A DNA stretch of 64,000 nucleotides, from the NCBI RefSeq assembly GCF_039655865.1, contig NZ_JBBYXL010000007.1, positions 350,047 to 414,046 of the forward strand, in the 5' to 3' direction. The position numbers were made by a program, and so were the translations under genes. The notes under the pieces are model-generated. The model saw nothing but the letters and a program-made list of their open reading frames with translations, was not told the DNA's origin and made no database searches. Each line of letters opens with the position of its first letter. Within the stretch, counting starts at the first letter, position 1. This DNA comes from Prosthecobacter sp. SYSU 5D2. GTDB taxonomy: Bacteria; Verrucomicrobiota; Verrucomicrobiia; Verrucomicrobiales; Verrucomicrobiaceae. Positions 1 through 8,683 of this stretch are shown one piece after another.

Positions 1-1
1 C

Positions 2-889
2 GTTCTGTTGCTGGGGTTGCTGTTGCAGTTCGTCATCAAGGATCATCTGTTCGGCCTGCGCCTGCTGTACTATGCGATGCCCAAGCCCTGCCTGCTGGCG
101 CTCGCTGTTACACTTTTGGTTTGGCCAAAAGCAGGCCGTCAGTTGCGCCTGGCCGCTGGAGTGGTGAGCCTCCTGCTGGCTTCAACGTGGATGATGAGCT
201 CCTGGGGCAGGGGACCGGATACAAGCCTGGTCCGCGATGACTCCAGTGAAGTGCGCATCCTCTTCTGGAATCTGTCCCACCCGACCGGCATTCATCAGGG
301 GATGGTGGATTTGGTCAGGGAGCATCAGCCGCACATCGCCACCTTTGTGGAGCCGGGTCGCAAGGGCATGGAGGAGCGCTGCCGGGTTTATGAATCGCTG
401 CTGCCGGGGTATGAAGTGAGCTGGATGCCGCGTGGAGTGCTCTGGGTTTCACGGGTGGAATCACGGTATCGCGACCGGGGCAAGCTGGAGGGCATGGGAG
501 CCTTTGCACGGTTTGAAGTGACCGGCTTGGGACCTGCCTTCCCGGTCGTTGTGGCGGATGTTCATCCTCATCCTTTCCACTGGCGGAAAGGCCAGCTTGC
601 TGAGGCGCTCTCCTATGCACAGGGCCGTCCAGATGCGTTGCTGGTCGGTGACTTCAACACGCCTTTGGAATCGCCGCTTTTCAAAGACTACCGGGCAGAG
701 TTTACCAATGCCATGGAGGTGGCAGGGCAGGGGTTCAAGGAAACCTGGCCCATCGGGCTGCCGCTGCTCAGTCTGGATCAACTTTGGTTAGGCCAGGACT
801 GGGTGGTGCTGGAGGCACACAAGATCTGGAAGCTAGACCACAGCGACCATGCAGCCCTGCTGGTGACGCTGAGGCGGAAGGCGAAGTGA
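2..889 (+). CDS. Endonuclease/exonuclease/phosphatase family protein, 5' end cut by window
   Basis: The frame is open to the left edge, so the true start probably lies outside the window; the first possible start inside is TTG at 8. The N-terminus has two hydrophobic stretches (about residues 1-20 and 28-62 counted from TTG 8), suggesting a membrane-anchored protein with its catalytic domain outside the cytoplasm. EEP-superfamily motifs are present in order: ILFWNLSHP near residue 84, DVHPHPF near 180, GDFNTP near 214 and LDHSDH at 276-281. These supply the metal-binding and catalytic Asn, Asp and His residues of this fold, which cleaves phosphodiester or phosphomonoester bonds. The substrate cannot be told. 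The stop codon lies inside the left arm of a 27-bp inverted repeat. Confidence 0.8.
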   Translation, partial: VLLLGLLLQFVIKDHLFGLRLLYYAMPKPCLLALAVTLLVWPKAGRQLRLAAGVVSLLLASTWMMSSWGRGPDTSLVRDDSSEVRILFWNLSHPTGIHQGMVDLVREHQPHIATFVEPGRKGMEERCRVYESLLPGYEVSWMPRGVLWVSRVESRYRDRGKLEGMGAFARFEVTGLGPAFPVVVADVHPHPFHWRKGQLAEALSYAQGRPDALLVGDFNTPLESPLFKDYRAEFTNAMEVAGQGFKETWPIGLPLLSLDQLWLGQDWVVLEAHKIWKLDHSDHAALLVTLRRKAK

Positions 890-958
890 AGCGGCCACTC
901 CTGGCTGCTGTTGGAAGAAGACCAATGCCCAAGCAGCCAGGAGTGGCCGCTTCACTTC
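883..958. terminator. Perfect 27-bp inverted repeat between convergent genes (bidirectional terminator candidate)
   Basis: Bases 883-909 are the exact reverse complement of 932-958, with a 22-nt spacer. The stop codons of both convergent genes (887-889 on plus, 957-959 on minus) lie in or at the edge of the arms. The position fits a shared two-way terminator. The stem is much longer than a usual intrinsic terminator and no T-tract follows on either strand, so another role, such as 3'-end protection, is possible. Confidence 0.7.
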
Positions 959-1505
959 AATCCACGGACCAGTCCACAGCCACCTGCTGCTCGCGGCCAT
1001 TGCGGTCATGGTATTTGACGAAGCCGTTTTTGGCCCCGAATTCATGGACGCATTTGGTCACCTTCACATCGAAGGCGCAATATTCGGCGATCTCGGCGAT
1101 CTTGCCCTGCTGCCACCAGCGGATGGCATCGAGGCCATCGGCCGTTTTGCCGGTGCCCAGGCTGGCGGAGGCAACGGCATCCAGCTTCAGCCGGTGACCG
1201 AGTTTCTTTTCCAGATCCACCAGCAGGTCCAGGTCCCGCACCTGCTCGCGGAAGTCAAAGATGGTGTGGCCCATGAGCACTTCATAGTCGAAGCTGACAT
1301 GGTTGAAACCGACGACAAGATCGGCGCGTGTGAGCTGATAGATGAGGTCGGACGTTTCCTCTTCCAGGAAGATGCGATATTCGCCTAGCTTGGTGCTGTA
1401 GGTCACACCGACAGAGATGCCCATCTTGTGCTTGTTCCCCCAGCCGCCCACATCATTGGCGGTACGGCGGGTTTCCAGGTCGAAGTAAACGATGTCCCGG
1501 GCCAT
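957..1505 (-). CDS. DEDD-type 3'-5' exonuclease domain protein (RNase H-like)
   Basis: This 182-residue protein begins with the first DEDD motif, YFDLET at residues 7-12. It also shows NHVSFDY near residue 68 (second motif) and EYCAFDV near residue 142 (third motif, YCxxDV type). These acidic residues coordinate two metal ions in DnaQ/YprB-like exonucleases. There is no helicase or polymerase domain, so it is a stand-alone nuclease of unknown DNA or RNA preference. It starts five bases after the infA stop codon, so the two genes are almost certainly cotranscribed, which would tie it to RNA or translation-related processing. That link is an inference. Confidence 0.75.
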   Translation of the reverse strand: MARDIVYFDLETRRTANDVGGWGNKHKMGISVGVTYSTKLGEYRIFLEEETSDLIYQLTRADLVVGFNHVSFDYEVLMGHTIFDFREQVRDLDLLVDLEKKLGHRLKLDAVASASLGTGKTADGLDAIRWWQQGKIAEIAEYCAFDVKVTKCVHEFGAKNGFVKYHDRNGREQQVAVDWSVD

Positions 1506-1510
1506 CGCGC

Positions 1511-1849
1511 TCAGAGACGATAGACGATGCGGGCTTTGTCCATGTCGTAGGGCGACATTTCAATCTTCACGTTGTCGCCGATGACCAGACGGATGAAACG
1601 CTTGCGCATTTTGCCGGAAATGTGGGCCAGGACTTCGTGACCGTTCTTCAGCTTCACGCGGAACATGGTACCTGCGAGAACTGCGGAGATGACTCCGTCC
1701 AGCTCGATGGCCTCCTCTTTCTGCTTGAGTTCGTCTTCAGGGGACGGGGGCGGCGGCATGTGGCGGCCGGAACCACCACGCGGCCCCGAGGAGCGGCGAG
1801 GACCGCCACGGTTGTTGTTCTTTCGACGAGGAGGAGGCATAGATGACAC
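1511..1849 (-). CDS. infA: Translation initiation factor IF-1 with basic N-terminal extension
   Basis: Residues about 45-112 are a complete IF-1 S1/OB-fold domain, with the diagnostic segments [24 protein letters not shown] and a final KARIVYR. IF-1 binds the ribosomal A site on the 30S subunit during initiation. The protein is 112 residues against about 72 for typical IF-1. The extra 40 or so N-terminal residues are rich in Arg, Gly, Pro and Asn and are predicted to be disordered. The ATG at 1849 was chosen because the basic stretch begins there; a second ATG lies at 1840. The gene runs directly into the DEDD exonuclease gene, and a 7-bp hairpin lies just upstream of its start. Confidence 0.93.
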   Translation of the reverse strand: MSSMPPPRRKNNNRGGPRRSSGPRGGSGRHMPPPPSPEDELKQKEEAIELDGVISAVLAGTMFRVKLKNGHEVLAHISGKMRKRFIRLVIGDNVKIEMSPYDMDKARIVYRL

Positions 1850-1853
1850 AGCG

Positions 1854-1872
1854 CGGTTTTTTCAGAAAACCG
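1854..1872 (-). promoter_or_regulatory. Small hairpin just upstream of infA
   Basis: CGGTTTT at 1854-1860 pairs with AAAACCG at 1866-1872 around a 5-nt loop. Read on the minus strand the stem ends five bases before the infA ATG, where a ribosome-binding site would be. It could affect initiation of infA or be a remnant of an upstream terminator. The evidence is only position and complementarity. Confidence 0.3.
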
Positions 1873-2013
1873 GGCGGTCTTAGAGTGCTGCGCGTGTGGG
1901 CCATTGACAACTCCTAATTTATCTGTCGAGGGCAATCTTAACTGCCAGGCGGAAGAAAAAGTGCTGGCGCACTCCATTGTGTGCATTATGTTGCGCTTCG
2001 CTAGTTCTCAGAT

Positions 2014-2089
2014 GGTGGTCGTAGCTCAATGGTAGAGCCCCAGATTGTGATTCTGGTTGTTGCGGGTTCGAGCCCCGTCGATCACCCCA
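2014..2089 (+). tRNA. tRNA-His (anticodon GTG)
   Basis: The full cloverleaf can be drawn. The acceptor arm GTGGTCG (2015-2021) pairs with CGATCAC (2079-2085). The anticodon arm CCAGA/TCTGG holds loop TTGTGAT with anticodon GTG at 2047-2049. The T arm has a TTCGAGC loop, and CCA is encoded at 2087-2089. The extra G at 2014 opposite C2086 is the G-1:C73 pair specific to histidine tRNA and recognised by HisRS. The tRNA stands alone 66 bases upstream of rnc. Confidence 0.97.
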
Positions 2090-2155
2090 CCCTGCCGTTC
2101 ACGTTGACGGCCTTTCCCCGGTCTGAAACGAAGCTGTGAATTTTCCCCTTCGCCC

Positions 2156-2902
2156 ATGGAAGTGCTAGAATCTGTCCTCGGTTACACTTTTCAGGATCGT
2201 CAGTTGCTGACGATGGCCCTCACCCATGGAAGTGTCGGTTACGAGGCTCAGCGGGCGCAGGCGGACAATCAAAGGCTCGAGTTTCTTGGCGATGCCGTGT
2301 TGCAGCTCATGCTGTCGGAAATGGTTTACCAACGGCTGCCCAAAGCCGATGAAGGACAGCTCACCAAACTGCGGGCACAGATCGTCTCCACAAAGGCCCT
2401 GGCAGCCGTCGCCCGGCGGCTGGAGCTGGGACGCTTCATCATCATGGGGAAGGGGGAGCAGGCCAATGGCGGGCGCGAGCGGGAGAATACGCTAGCGGAT
2501 GTCCTGGAGGCTGTGGCCGGTGCCATCTATCTGGACGGTGGACTGGTGGAGGCGCAAAAGCTGACGCAGCACCTGTTTCGCGAAGATCTCGAAAAGCTGC
2601 TCGTCAGCCCTGGGGATCCGAATCCCAAGGGCCAGCTCCAGGAGATCATCCAAGCGGTGGGGCCGACACCGCCGCATTACAAGATCCTCAGCCAAAGCGG
2701 GCCTGACCACGCCAAATGCTTCGAAGCGAGTGTGAACTGGATGGGCAGCGTGCTGGGCACCGGCACAGGCAGCAGCAAGAAAGAAGCTGAGACGGCCTCG
2801 GCCAAATCCGCCCTGGAATCTCCAACGCTTATGGTGCAGCTAAAAAGTCTGGTTAGCTTAAATATTAATAATCCCATAACTACTGTAAAAAACTGTGAGT
2901 AA
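2156..2902 (+). CDS. rnc: Ribonuclease III
   Basis: This endoribonuclease cleaves double-stranded RNA in rRNA maturation and mRNA turnover. Residues about 1-150 are the RNase III domain, with the signature RLEFLGDAVLQ near residues 40-50 and the second acidic site DVLEAVAGAIYLDGG near 118. Residues about 158-225 are the double-stranded RNA-binding domain, ending in GSSKKEAETASAKSAL. The length of 248 residues is slightly above usual because of a C-terminal tail of about 20 residues. ATG at 2156 is the natural start, since the conserved N-terminal helix (LGYTFQDRQLL) follows at once. The gene lies downstream of tRNA-His; no era or recO homologue is next to it here. Confidence 0.96.
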   Translation: MEVLESVLGYTFQDRQLLTMALTHGSVGYEAQRAQADNQRLEFLGDAVLQLMLSEMVYQRLPKADEGQLTKLRAQIVSTKALAAVARRLELGRFIIMGKGEQANGGRERENTLADVLEAVAGAIYLDGGLVEAQKLTQHLFREDLEKLLVSPGDPNPKGQLQEIIQAVGPTPPHYKILSQSGPDHAKCFEASVNWMGSVLGTGTGSSKKEAETASAKSALESPTLMVQLKSLVSLNINNPITTVKNCE

Positions 2903-3186
2903 CGGGCCGATAACTCACCTCAAGTCTGCGAGCAAACCTCATAACTGAGACTTGTTGATGCGCATACACAGGCTTTGCGCAATTTTGTCCGCAATGAATC
3001 GGAGTGTGGAACGTCCCCATTTTGGGAGAGGAACAGGCTTGTTGGACTTATACCCAGCCTATACGGATAAGGAGATTTATTGAGCTTTACCTTATTCAAT
3101 CATAGAAGCTGTGCAAAAGCGGGATAACTGCATGGAAACGCAGCTTTGCTTGCACTGGCATCCTTGCCGCCCATCATAGGCAGTCT
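2903..3186. other. Intergenic region between rnc and aroC
   Basis: These 284 bases contain no convincing gene. The segment is more AT-rich than the flanking genes and presumably carries the aroC promoter, but I cannot fix -35 and -10 boxes. An AAGGAG at 3069-3074 precedes a 15-codon TTG reading frame (3080-3127) that has no coding features I recognise. Confidence 0.4.
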
Positions 3187-4269
3187 ATGTCCAGCAGCCT
3201 CGGCACTCTCTTCCGCATCAGCACTTGGGGTGAATCCCACGGTCCCGGAGTGGGGGTGGTCATAGACGGCTGCCCGCCACGCATTCCGCTGACGGTGGAG
3301 GACATCCAGCAGGAGCTGGATCGCCGCCGTCCTGGGCAGAGCAAGATTGTGACTCCACGGAAAGAGGACGACAAGGCCGAGATCCTGTCCGGCGTGCTGG
3401 ATGGAATGACGCTGGGCACGCCCATCGGCCTGTTCGTCCGCAATACGGACCAGCGGCCATCGGCCTATACGGAGATGGCGCAGGCCTACCGTCCGAGCCA
3501 CGCGGACTATACGTATGATGCCAAGTACGGCATCCGGGCCGTTTCCGGCGGAGGCCGCTCCAGCGCCCGTGAGACCATCGGCAGGGTGGCAGCCGGGGCG
3601 ATCGCCCGCAAGATGCTCCAGCAGTCGTTAAAGGGCTACGAATGCCTGGCCTATGTGAAGACGATCCAGCACCTGGAAGCGAAGATCCCGGAAAAACTGA
3701 CGGCGGAGCTGATCGAATCCAACATCGTCCGCACCTGTGATCCCGAAGCGGCAGAGCGGATGATCGAGCTAATTGAAAAAGTGCGCAGCGAGGGCAACAG
3801 CGTCGGCGGGGTGATCGAGTGCGTGGTGCGCGGCGTGCCGCCAGGACTGGGTGAGCCGGTTTTTGACAAATTGGAAGCCGATCTGGCCAAGGCGATGATG
3901 AGTTTGCCTGCGACGAAGGGTTTTGAAATTGGCAGCGGTTTTGCCGGCACGCTGATGACGGGCCTGGAGCACAATGATGAGTTTTACATGGACGGCAGCC
4001 AGGTACGCACGCGGAGCAACCGCAGCGGCGGCATCCAGGGCGGCATTAGCAACGGCGAGGAGATCGTCTTCCGCGTGGCTTTTAAACCTACGGCCACGGT
4101 GCTGCGCGAGCAGAAGACGGTGACGAATACGGGTGAGGATACGACGCTATCCGCCCGCGGCCGTCACGACGCCTGTGTGCTGCCGCGCGCGGTGCCCATG
4201 GTGGAGGCGATGGTACACCTGGTGCTGGCGGACCACTGGCTGCGGCAGCGGGCGCAGAATGGGGCGTAG
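3187..4269 (+). CDS. aroC: Chorismate synthase
   Basis: The enzyme removes phosphate from EPSP to make chorismate, the last step of the shikimate pathway, using reduced FMN. The family signatures are complete: GESHG at residues 15-19, the [11 protein letters not shown] segment near 100, [17 protein letters not shown] near 121 and [11 protein letters not shown] near 280. The length of 360 residues is normal. Starting at ATG 3187 places the conserved [15 protein letters not shown] segment at the usual distance from the N-terminus. A DAHP synthase for the first step of the same pathway lies at 54618-55664, far away in this window. Confidence 0.97.
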   Translation: MSSSLGTLFRISTWGESHGPGVGVVIDGCPPRIPLTVEDIQQELDRRRPGQSKIVTPRKEDDKAEILSGVLDGMTLGTPIGLFVRNTDQRPSAYTEMAQAYRPSHADYTYDAKYGIRAVSGGGRSSARETIGRVAAGAIARKMLQQSLKGYECLAYVKTIQHLEAKIPEKLTAELIESNIVRTCDPEAAERMIELIEKVRSEGNSVGGVIECVVRGVPPGLGEPVFDKLEADLAKAMMSLPATKGFEIGSGFAGTLMTGLEHNDEFYMDGSQVRTRSNRSGGIQGGISNGEEIVFRVAFKPTATVLREQKTVTNTGEDTTLSARGRHDACVLPRAVPMVEAMVHLVLADHWLRQRAQNGA

Positions 4270-4278
4270 AAAGAACGG

Positions 4279-4311
4279 GGAGAGAAGAAGGCACTTGGCA
4301 ACCGCCTCTCC
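4279..4311. terminator. Weak hairpin between convergent aroC and mscL
   Basis: GGAGAG at 4279-4284 can pair with CTCTCC at 4306-4311 across a 21-nt loop in the 47-bp gap between the two convergent stop codons. The stem is short and has no good T-tract, so a terminator role is only suggested by position. Confidence 0.3.
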
Positions 4312-4316
4312 TTAAA

Positions 4317-4817
4317 TCACGCGGTGGGGCGGCCGGCGGCTTCTTCCTGGCGTTTCATCATGTCGCGGATCTCGGTGAGGAGGGCGACATCGGGGGGCAT
4401 GGCGGCGGGGGGAGTGTCCTTGGTGATGACCAGGTCCAGGAGCTTGTTGGTCGGCTTGACGATGATAAAAAAGACGATGGCGGCGGTGATAAGGAAGCCG
4501 ATCACGGCCCCGACAATGGCTCCGACATCCAGGAGGACGGGGACCATTTTTTCCGTGGTCACCTCAGTGCCGTTGACCTTTTCCGTGACCTTGGTCATCT
4601 TTTCCCAGATCTGAAACTTCCAGTTGGAGGTGCCAAGGTTGCTGCCGCCAAAGATGGCCAGGATCGGCTCGACGATTCCTTTGGTGAAGGCGGTCACAAT
4701 GTTGTTAAAGGCAGAGCCGATGATCACGCCAGTGGAGAGGCTGACGACGTTACCCTTGAGGATGAACTTTTTAAATTCGTCCAAGACAGCGGGGGAATGC
4801 AGGTGCGGAAGATTCAT
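4317..4817 (-). CDS. mscL: Large-conductance mechanosensitive channel MscL
   Basis: MscL is a pentameric inner-membrane channel that opens under membrane tension to release solutes during hypo-osmotic shock. The start at ATG 4817 gives 166 residues. It begins with a short leader and then the conserved DEFKKFILKGNVVSLSTGVIIG segment, which covers the amphipathic N-helix and the first pore helix. A second membrane helix (IVGAVIGFLITAAIVFFIIV) follows, then the cytoplasmic helix LLTEIRDMMKRQ. The periplasmic loop is longer than in E. coli MscL (136 residues) and contains a charged KVTEKVNGTEVTTEK stretch. An upstream in-frame extension to 4883 is possible but lacks family similarity. Confidence 0.95.
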   Translation of the reverse strand: MNLPHLHSPAVLDEFKKFILKGNVVSLSTGVIIGSAFNNIVTAFTKGIVEPILAIFGGSNLGTSNWKFQIWEKMTKVTEKVNGTEVTTEKMVPVLLDVGAIVGAVIGFLITAAIVFFIIVKPTNKLLDLVITKDTPPAAMPPDVALLTEIRDMMKRQEEAAGRPTA

Positions 4818-4928
4818 GCGCGGGTATGAAAAAAAGTTGAGCGGCGATGAGGCCGCCCAACAGACTTTATACCATCGGAGCAAAAGCGGTGCCCGGTTGC
4901 ATGCGAGACCGCGAAGAAAAGGAGAGAA

Positions 4929-5552
4929 TTACTCTTTAAACTTGCCTTCTTTGGCCAGCTTGGCGCGGAATTTGGAGACCTTGGGGCTGACGACGGCGCG
5001 GCAATATCCCTGGTTGGGATTGTTGATGAAGTAGTCCTGGTGGTAGTCTTCGGCGACGTAGAATTTTTTCAACGGGACGATCTCGGTGACGATGGGCTGG
5101 TCCCAGTCTTTCTGGGCGGCTTTCATGGACTCCTCGGCGAGCTTTTTCTGCTCGTCGTTCATGTAATAGATGCCGGAGCGGTATTGGGTGCCGATGTCGT
5201 TGCCCTGGCGGTTGAGGGTGGTGGGGTCGTGGGCGATCCAGAAGTAGTCGAGGATCTCCTTGTAGGTGATGACGGCGGGGTCGTATTCGATCTGGATGAC
5301 TTCGTTGTGGCCGGTCTCGCCGGTGCAGACTTCTTTATAGGTGGGGTTTTCCTTGGTGCCGTTGCAGTAGCCACTGACGACGGTTTTGACGCCTTTGAGC
5401 ATTTCATACTGGGCTTCGGTACACCAGAAGCAGCCGCCACCGAGGACGGCGAGTTCAGTTTTGCCGGACGCGGCAGCAGGGGCAGGATCGGCAGCGATGG
5501 CTGGGGCGATGGCGGTGGACATGGCGGCGAGGATGGAAAGGAGGGTTTTCAT
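4929..5552 (-). CDS. msrA: Exported peptide-methionine (S)-S-oxide reductase
   Basis: MsrA repairs oxidised methionine. The catalytic motif GGCFWC is present with Cys41 and Cys44, followed by TGHNEVIQIEYDP and DPTTLNRQGNDIGTQYRS, which form the substrate pocket. The C-terminal NNPNQGYCR segment near residue 185 supplies a likely resolving cysteine. Residues 1-21 form a signal peptide, so the enzyme acts in the periplasm or at the cell surface. There is no MsrB domain and no adjacent msrB, so the R-epimer is not covered here. Confidence 0.95.
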   Translation of the reverse strand: MKTLLSILAAMSTAIAPAIAADPAPAAASGKTELAVLGGGCFWCTEAQYEMLKGVKTVVSGYCNGTKENPTYKEVCTGETGHNEVIQIEYDPAVITYKEILDYFWIAHDPTTLNRQGNDIGTQYRSGIYYMNDEQKKLAEESMKAAQKDWDQPIVTEIVPLKKFYVAEDYHQDYFINNPNQGYCRAVVSPKVSKFRAKLAKEGKFKE

Positions 5553-5724
5553 GGTCCGTGAGGTCGGCGGAGATTGCGACTGATGATGCGTTGCAAATGG
5601 GGGTAAACTTTCACCCGGGTGTGCTTTCCTGGTTGGGAGAGACAGGCGGAGAGAATATTCCCATGCAAGGCAGTCTGGACATCGTTGTCATGAATCCTTA
5701 CGCTTGGGCAAACTGACCTGACTT

Positions 5725-7140
5725 ATGAAAGCGATCCTTTTTGCCCTGCTGACTGCTGTCTCCGCCCACGCGATTACGACGGAACCGCCGAACATTGTGC
5801 TGGTGATGGCGGATGATCAGGGCTGGGGAGACATGGGCTACAACTGGCATCCGCATCTGAAGACGCCGCACTTTGATGCGATGGCGAAAGAGGGGATCCG
5901 CTTTGACAACTTTCATGCGGCGGCACCGGTGTGCTCGCCCACGCGAGGGAGCGTGCTGACGGGGCGGACACCGAACCGCTTTGGCTGCTTTTCTTGGGGC
6001 CACACGCTGAGGCCGCAGGAGGTCACAGTGGCGGAGGTGCTGAAGGAGGCCGGGTATGTGACAGGACACTACGGCAAGTGGCACCTGGGCGGGGTGCAAA
6101 AGGCGAGTCCGGTGAGCCCAGGAGCGAGCGGATTCGACCACTGGATCTCGGCGCCTAATTTCTTTGATGTGGATCCGCTGCTGAGTGATGAGGGCGTGGC
6201 GAAGCAGTTCACGGGGGACAGCTCAGATGTGACGGCGGACCTGGCCATCCAGTATATCCGGGAGCGGTCTAACCAAAAGCAGCGTTTCCTGGCGGTGGTG
6301 TGGTTTGGCTCGCCGCACAGCCCGCACCAGGCGCTGGAAGCGGACCGGGAGCTGTATGCGGACCAGCCGAAGAATGTGCGGGATTTTTATGGAGAGATCA
6401 CGGCGATGGACCGGGCCTTTGGCCGCATCCGGCAGGAGCTGAAGGACCTGGAGCTGAGCGAGAACACGGTGCTGTGGTACTGCAGTGACAATGGGGCGCT
6501 GCCGAAGATCGGCTCCAGCGGTGGGCGGAGAGGGAACAAGGGGAAGGTCTATGAAGGGGGGCTGCTGGTGCCGGCACTGCTGGAATGGCCAGCACTGTTC
6601 AAGGAGCCGAAGGTGATTACTGCCCCGGCGACAACCTGCGACATTTTCCCAACGGTGCTGGCGATGGCGAAGGTGGAGCAAAAAGAAACGAGGCCGCTGG
6701 ATGGCGTGAATCTGCTGCCGCTCCTGGAGGGGACGGAGAAGAGGCGGATCCAGCCGATTGGCTTCTGGGACCGTTTTGAAAAGGGGGTGTCAACTCCATC
6801 GGATGCCTGGATGAAGGATCTGCTGGAGGCGCAGGCGAAGGGAGAGGAACCGACGGATCCCGAGAGGCTGTTTACGAAGGCGGGGGAGATCGGCGAGGCA
6901 GTGCCGGTGAACCGGTTTCCAGGACATGCGGCCTGGATGGACGGGAACTGGAAGTTGCACCGCAAGGAAGACAAAAAAGGCCAGGTGGACTGGGAGCTCT
7001 ATGATCTGAATGCGGACCCTGCGGAAAGCCGCGTGCTCTTTGCCGAACAGCCGGAGAGGGTGCCGCAGATGCAGATGGCGCTGGAGGAGTGGCTGGAGAG
7101 TGTGGCGCGGAGTCTGAACGGGGAGGATTACAAGGACTGA
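5725..7140 (+). CDS. Secreted sulfatase, type I (CSPTR)
   Basis: A signal peptide (residues 1-16, cut near AHA) precedes a sulfatase fold. D30, D31 and Q32 are metal ligands. Cys70 lies in CSPTRGSVLTGR, the motif in which cysteine is converted to formylglycine. GKWHLGG near 117 and SDNGALP near 255 complete the active site. The length of 471 residues is normal for arylsulfatase-A-like family members, which remove sulfate from polysaccharides or small molecules. Which glycan is cleaved cannot be told. It lies on the same strand 110 bases upstream of the MBOAT gene, so cotranscription with the acylation cassette is possible but unproven. Confidence 0.9.
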   Translation: MKAILFALLTAVSAHAITTEPPNIVLVMADDQGWGDMGYNWHPHLKTPHFDAMAKEGIRFDNFHAAAPVCSPTRGSVLTGRTPNRFGCFSWGHTLRPQEVTVAEVLKEAGYVTGHYGKWHLGGVQKASPVSPGASGFDHWISAPNFFDVDPLLSDEGVAKQFTGDSSDVTADLAIQYIRERSNQKQRFLAVVWFGSPHSPHQALEADRELYADQPKNVRDFYGEITAMDRAFGRIRQELKDLELSENTVLWYCSDNGALPKIGSSGGRRGNKGKVYEGGLLVPALLEWPALFKEPKVITAPATTCDIFPTVLAMAKVEQKETRPLDGVNLLPLLEGTEKRRIQPIGFWDRFEKGVSTPSDAWMKDLLEAQAKGEEPTDPERLFTKAGEIGEAVPVNRFPGHAAWMDGNWKLHRKEDKKGQVDWELYDLNADPAESRVLFAEQPERVPQMQMALEEWLESVARSLNGEDYKD

Positions 7141-7249
7141 GGCGTCTTTTGGCTGGAATGGGCAGGTTGTAAGTCCTGCTGTGAGGGTATGGCGACGTTT
7201 TTTCTTGTCCCCCTGGAGTTAGCGGTTAAGGACAAGTTCCCGCACCCGC

Positions 7250-8683
7250 ATGCTTTTCCCTACGTTCGAGTTTTGGATCTTTTTTCTGATTGTCGCTCTG
7301 GTGTACTGGCGTCTGCCTCACAAGGGGCAGAACCGGTGGTTGCTGGCGGCGAGCTATTTTTTCTATGGATGGTGGGACTGGCGGTTTTTAGGGCTGATCG
7401 GTGGGGCGACTTTTTTGGGCTACATCAGCGCGCTGAAGATGGATGAGCCGGGAATGTCGAAGACAGGGCGGCGGGCCTGGCTGGGCATCGGGCTGGGAGG
7501 GCTGCTTGGATCGCTGTTTTACTTCAAGTATGCGGGCTGGTTTGTGGAAAGTGCGCGGGAATTCATGCAGGCAGTGGGGCTGGGAGATCCTGGGTGGGTG
7601 GTGAGGATCGGCCTGCCGGTGGGCATTTCCTTTTTTACCTTTCAACTCTTGAGCTATGTGCTGGATGTTTATCGGAAAAAGCATGAGGCAACGCGGCATC
7701 CGCTGGACTTTGCGCTGTATGTGAGCTTTTTCCCGCAGCTGGTGGCAGGGCCCATTGAGCGGCAGGACCGGCTGCAACCGCAGTTTGAGGAGCCGAGAAA
7801 AAGCGGGTTCACGGAGGAGATGTTCCGTGAGGGGCTGTATCATGTGATGCTGGGGCTGTTCAAAAAGGTGGTGATCGCGGACAATCTGGCGGTCATCGCG
7901 AATCATGTCTATAACCGGCCGGCGGGGGAGATCGGTTTTCCTGAGTTCCTGCTGGGGACGTACGCGTTTGCCTTTCAGGTGTATGGGGATTTTTCAGGCT
8001 ATAGCTCAATTGCGCAGGGGGTGGCGAAGTGGCTGGGTTTTGACCTGATGGTGAACTTCCGGCACCCATATCTGGCGGTGAATCCGAGCGACTTCTGGCG
8101 GCGCTGGCACATCAGCCTGTCATCAGCACTGAGGGATTATATTTTCATTCCACTCAGCTTCAAAAATCCGACTTTGCTGATCACCTGCCGCAATCTGATG
8201 CTGACAATGACGCTGGGGGGACTTTGGCATGGGGCTGCGTGGACGTTTGTGGCCTGGGGAATTTTTCATGGGGCCTGGTTATGTGCTGAGGCCTGGATGC
8301 GGCACCGGCTATCACTTCAAGGAAAGGTACGTCCTGCAGAACCGGGATGGGGGAACGTTTTGCGGATTCTGGGCTGCTTTCATCTGGTTTGCCTAAGTTA
8401 TGTCCTTTTCCGCTCCAGTTCTATGGAGCAGGCAGGGCTGCTTTTGGGAAGCGTTTTCAGGAACTGGGAGTGGACTTCTTTTGCATCCTTTGGTTACGTT
8501 TACCTGGTGTTTTTCACGCTGCCACTCATGGCATACGAAATATGGCTGGAGAGGCGCCGGGATCTGATGGCTCTAACGGAGCTGGCATGGGGCTGGCGGG
8601 CTCTGGCGTATACTGTGGTGGTGCTTTTTTTACTTTATTTTTCACCTCCGAGCGCGAATGAATTCGTTTACTTCCGTTTTTAA
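7250..8683 (+). CDS. MBOAT family membrane O-acyltransferase (AlgI/DltB type)
   Basis: This 477-residue polytopic protein has about ten membrane helices. It carries the bacterial MBOAT signatures: a conserved FWRRWHIS block at residues 282-289, followed by RDYIFIPL, and the catalytic histidine His327 in GGLWHG. AlgI, PatA and DltB use this fold to move acyl groups from a cytoplasmic donor across the membrane onto sugars or teichoic acids. In the usual SSWLRDY stretch the Trp is replaced by Ala (SSALRDY). The stop overlaps the next gene by 26 bases, so translation is coupled. The carrier-protein gene two positions downstream suggests a carrier-bound acyl donor, as for DltB. The acceptor is unknown. 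Confidence 0.9.
   Translation: MLFPTFEFWIFFLIVALVYWRLPHKGQNRWLLAASYFFYGWWDWRFLGLIGGATFLGYISALKMDEPGMSKTGRRAWLGIGLGGLLGSLFYFKYAGWFVESAREFMQAVGLGDPGWVVRIGLPVGISFFTFQLLSYVLDVYRKKHEATRHPLDFALYVSFFPQLVAGPIERQDRLQPQFEEPRKSGFTEEMFREGLYHVMLGLFKKVVIADNLAVIANHVYNRPAGEIGFPEFLLGTYAFAFQVYGDFSGYSSIAQGVAKWLGFDLMVNFRHPYLAVNPSDFWRRWHISLSSALRDYIFIPLSFKNPTLLITCRNLMLTMTLGGLWHGAAWTFVAWGIFHGAWLCAEAWMRHRLSLQGKVRPAEPGWGNVLRILGCFHLVCLSYVLFRSSSMEQAGLLLGSVFRNWEWTSFASFGYVYLVFFTLPLMAYEIWLERRRDLMALTELAWGWRALAYTVVVLFLLYFSPPSANEFVYFRF

Noticed and set aside
3080..3127. A 15-codon TTG frame after an AAGGAG before aroC, as a possible attenuation leader peptide
   Set aside because: It has no run of aromatic codons and no alternative terminator pair after it.
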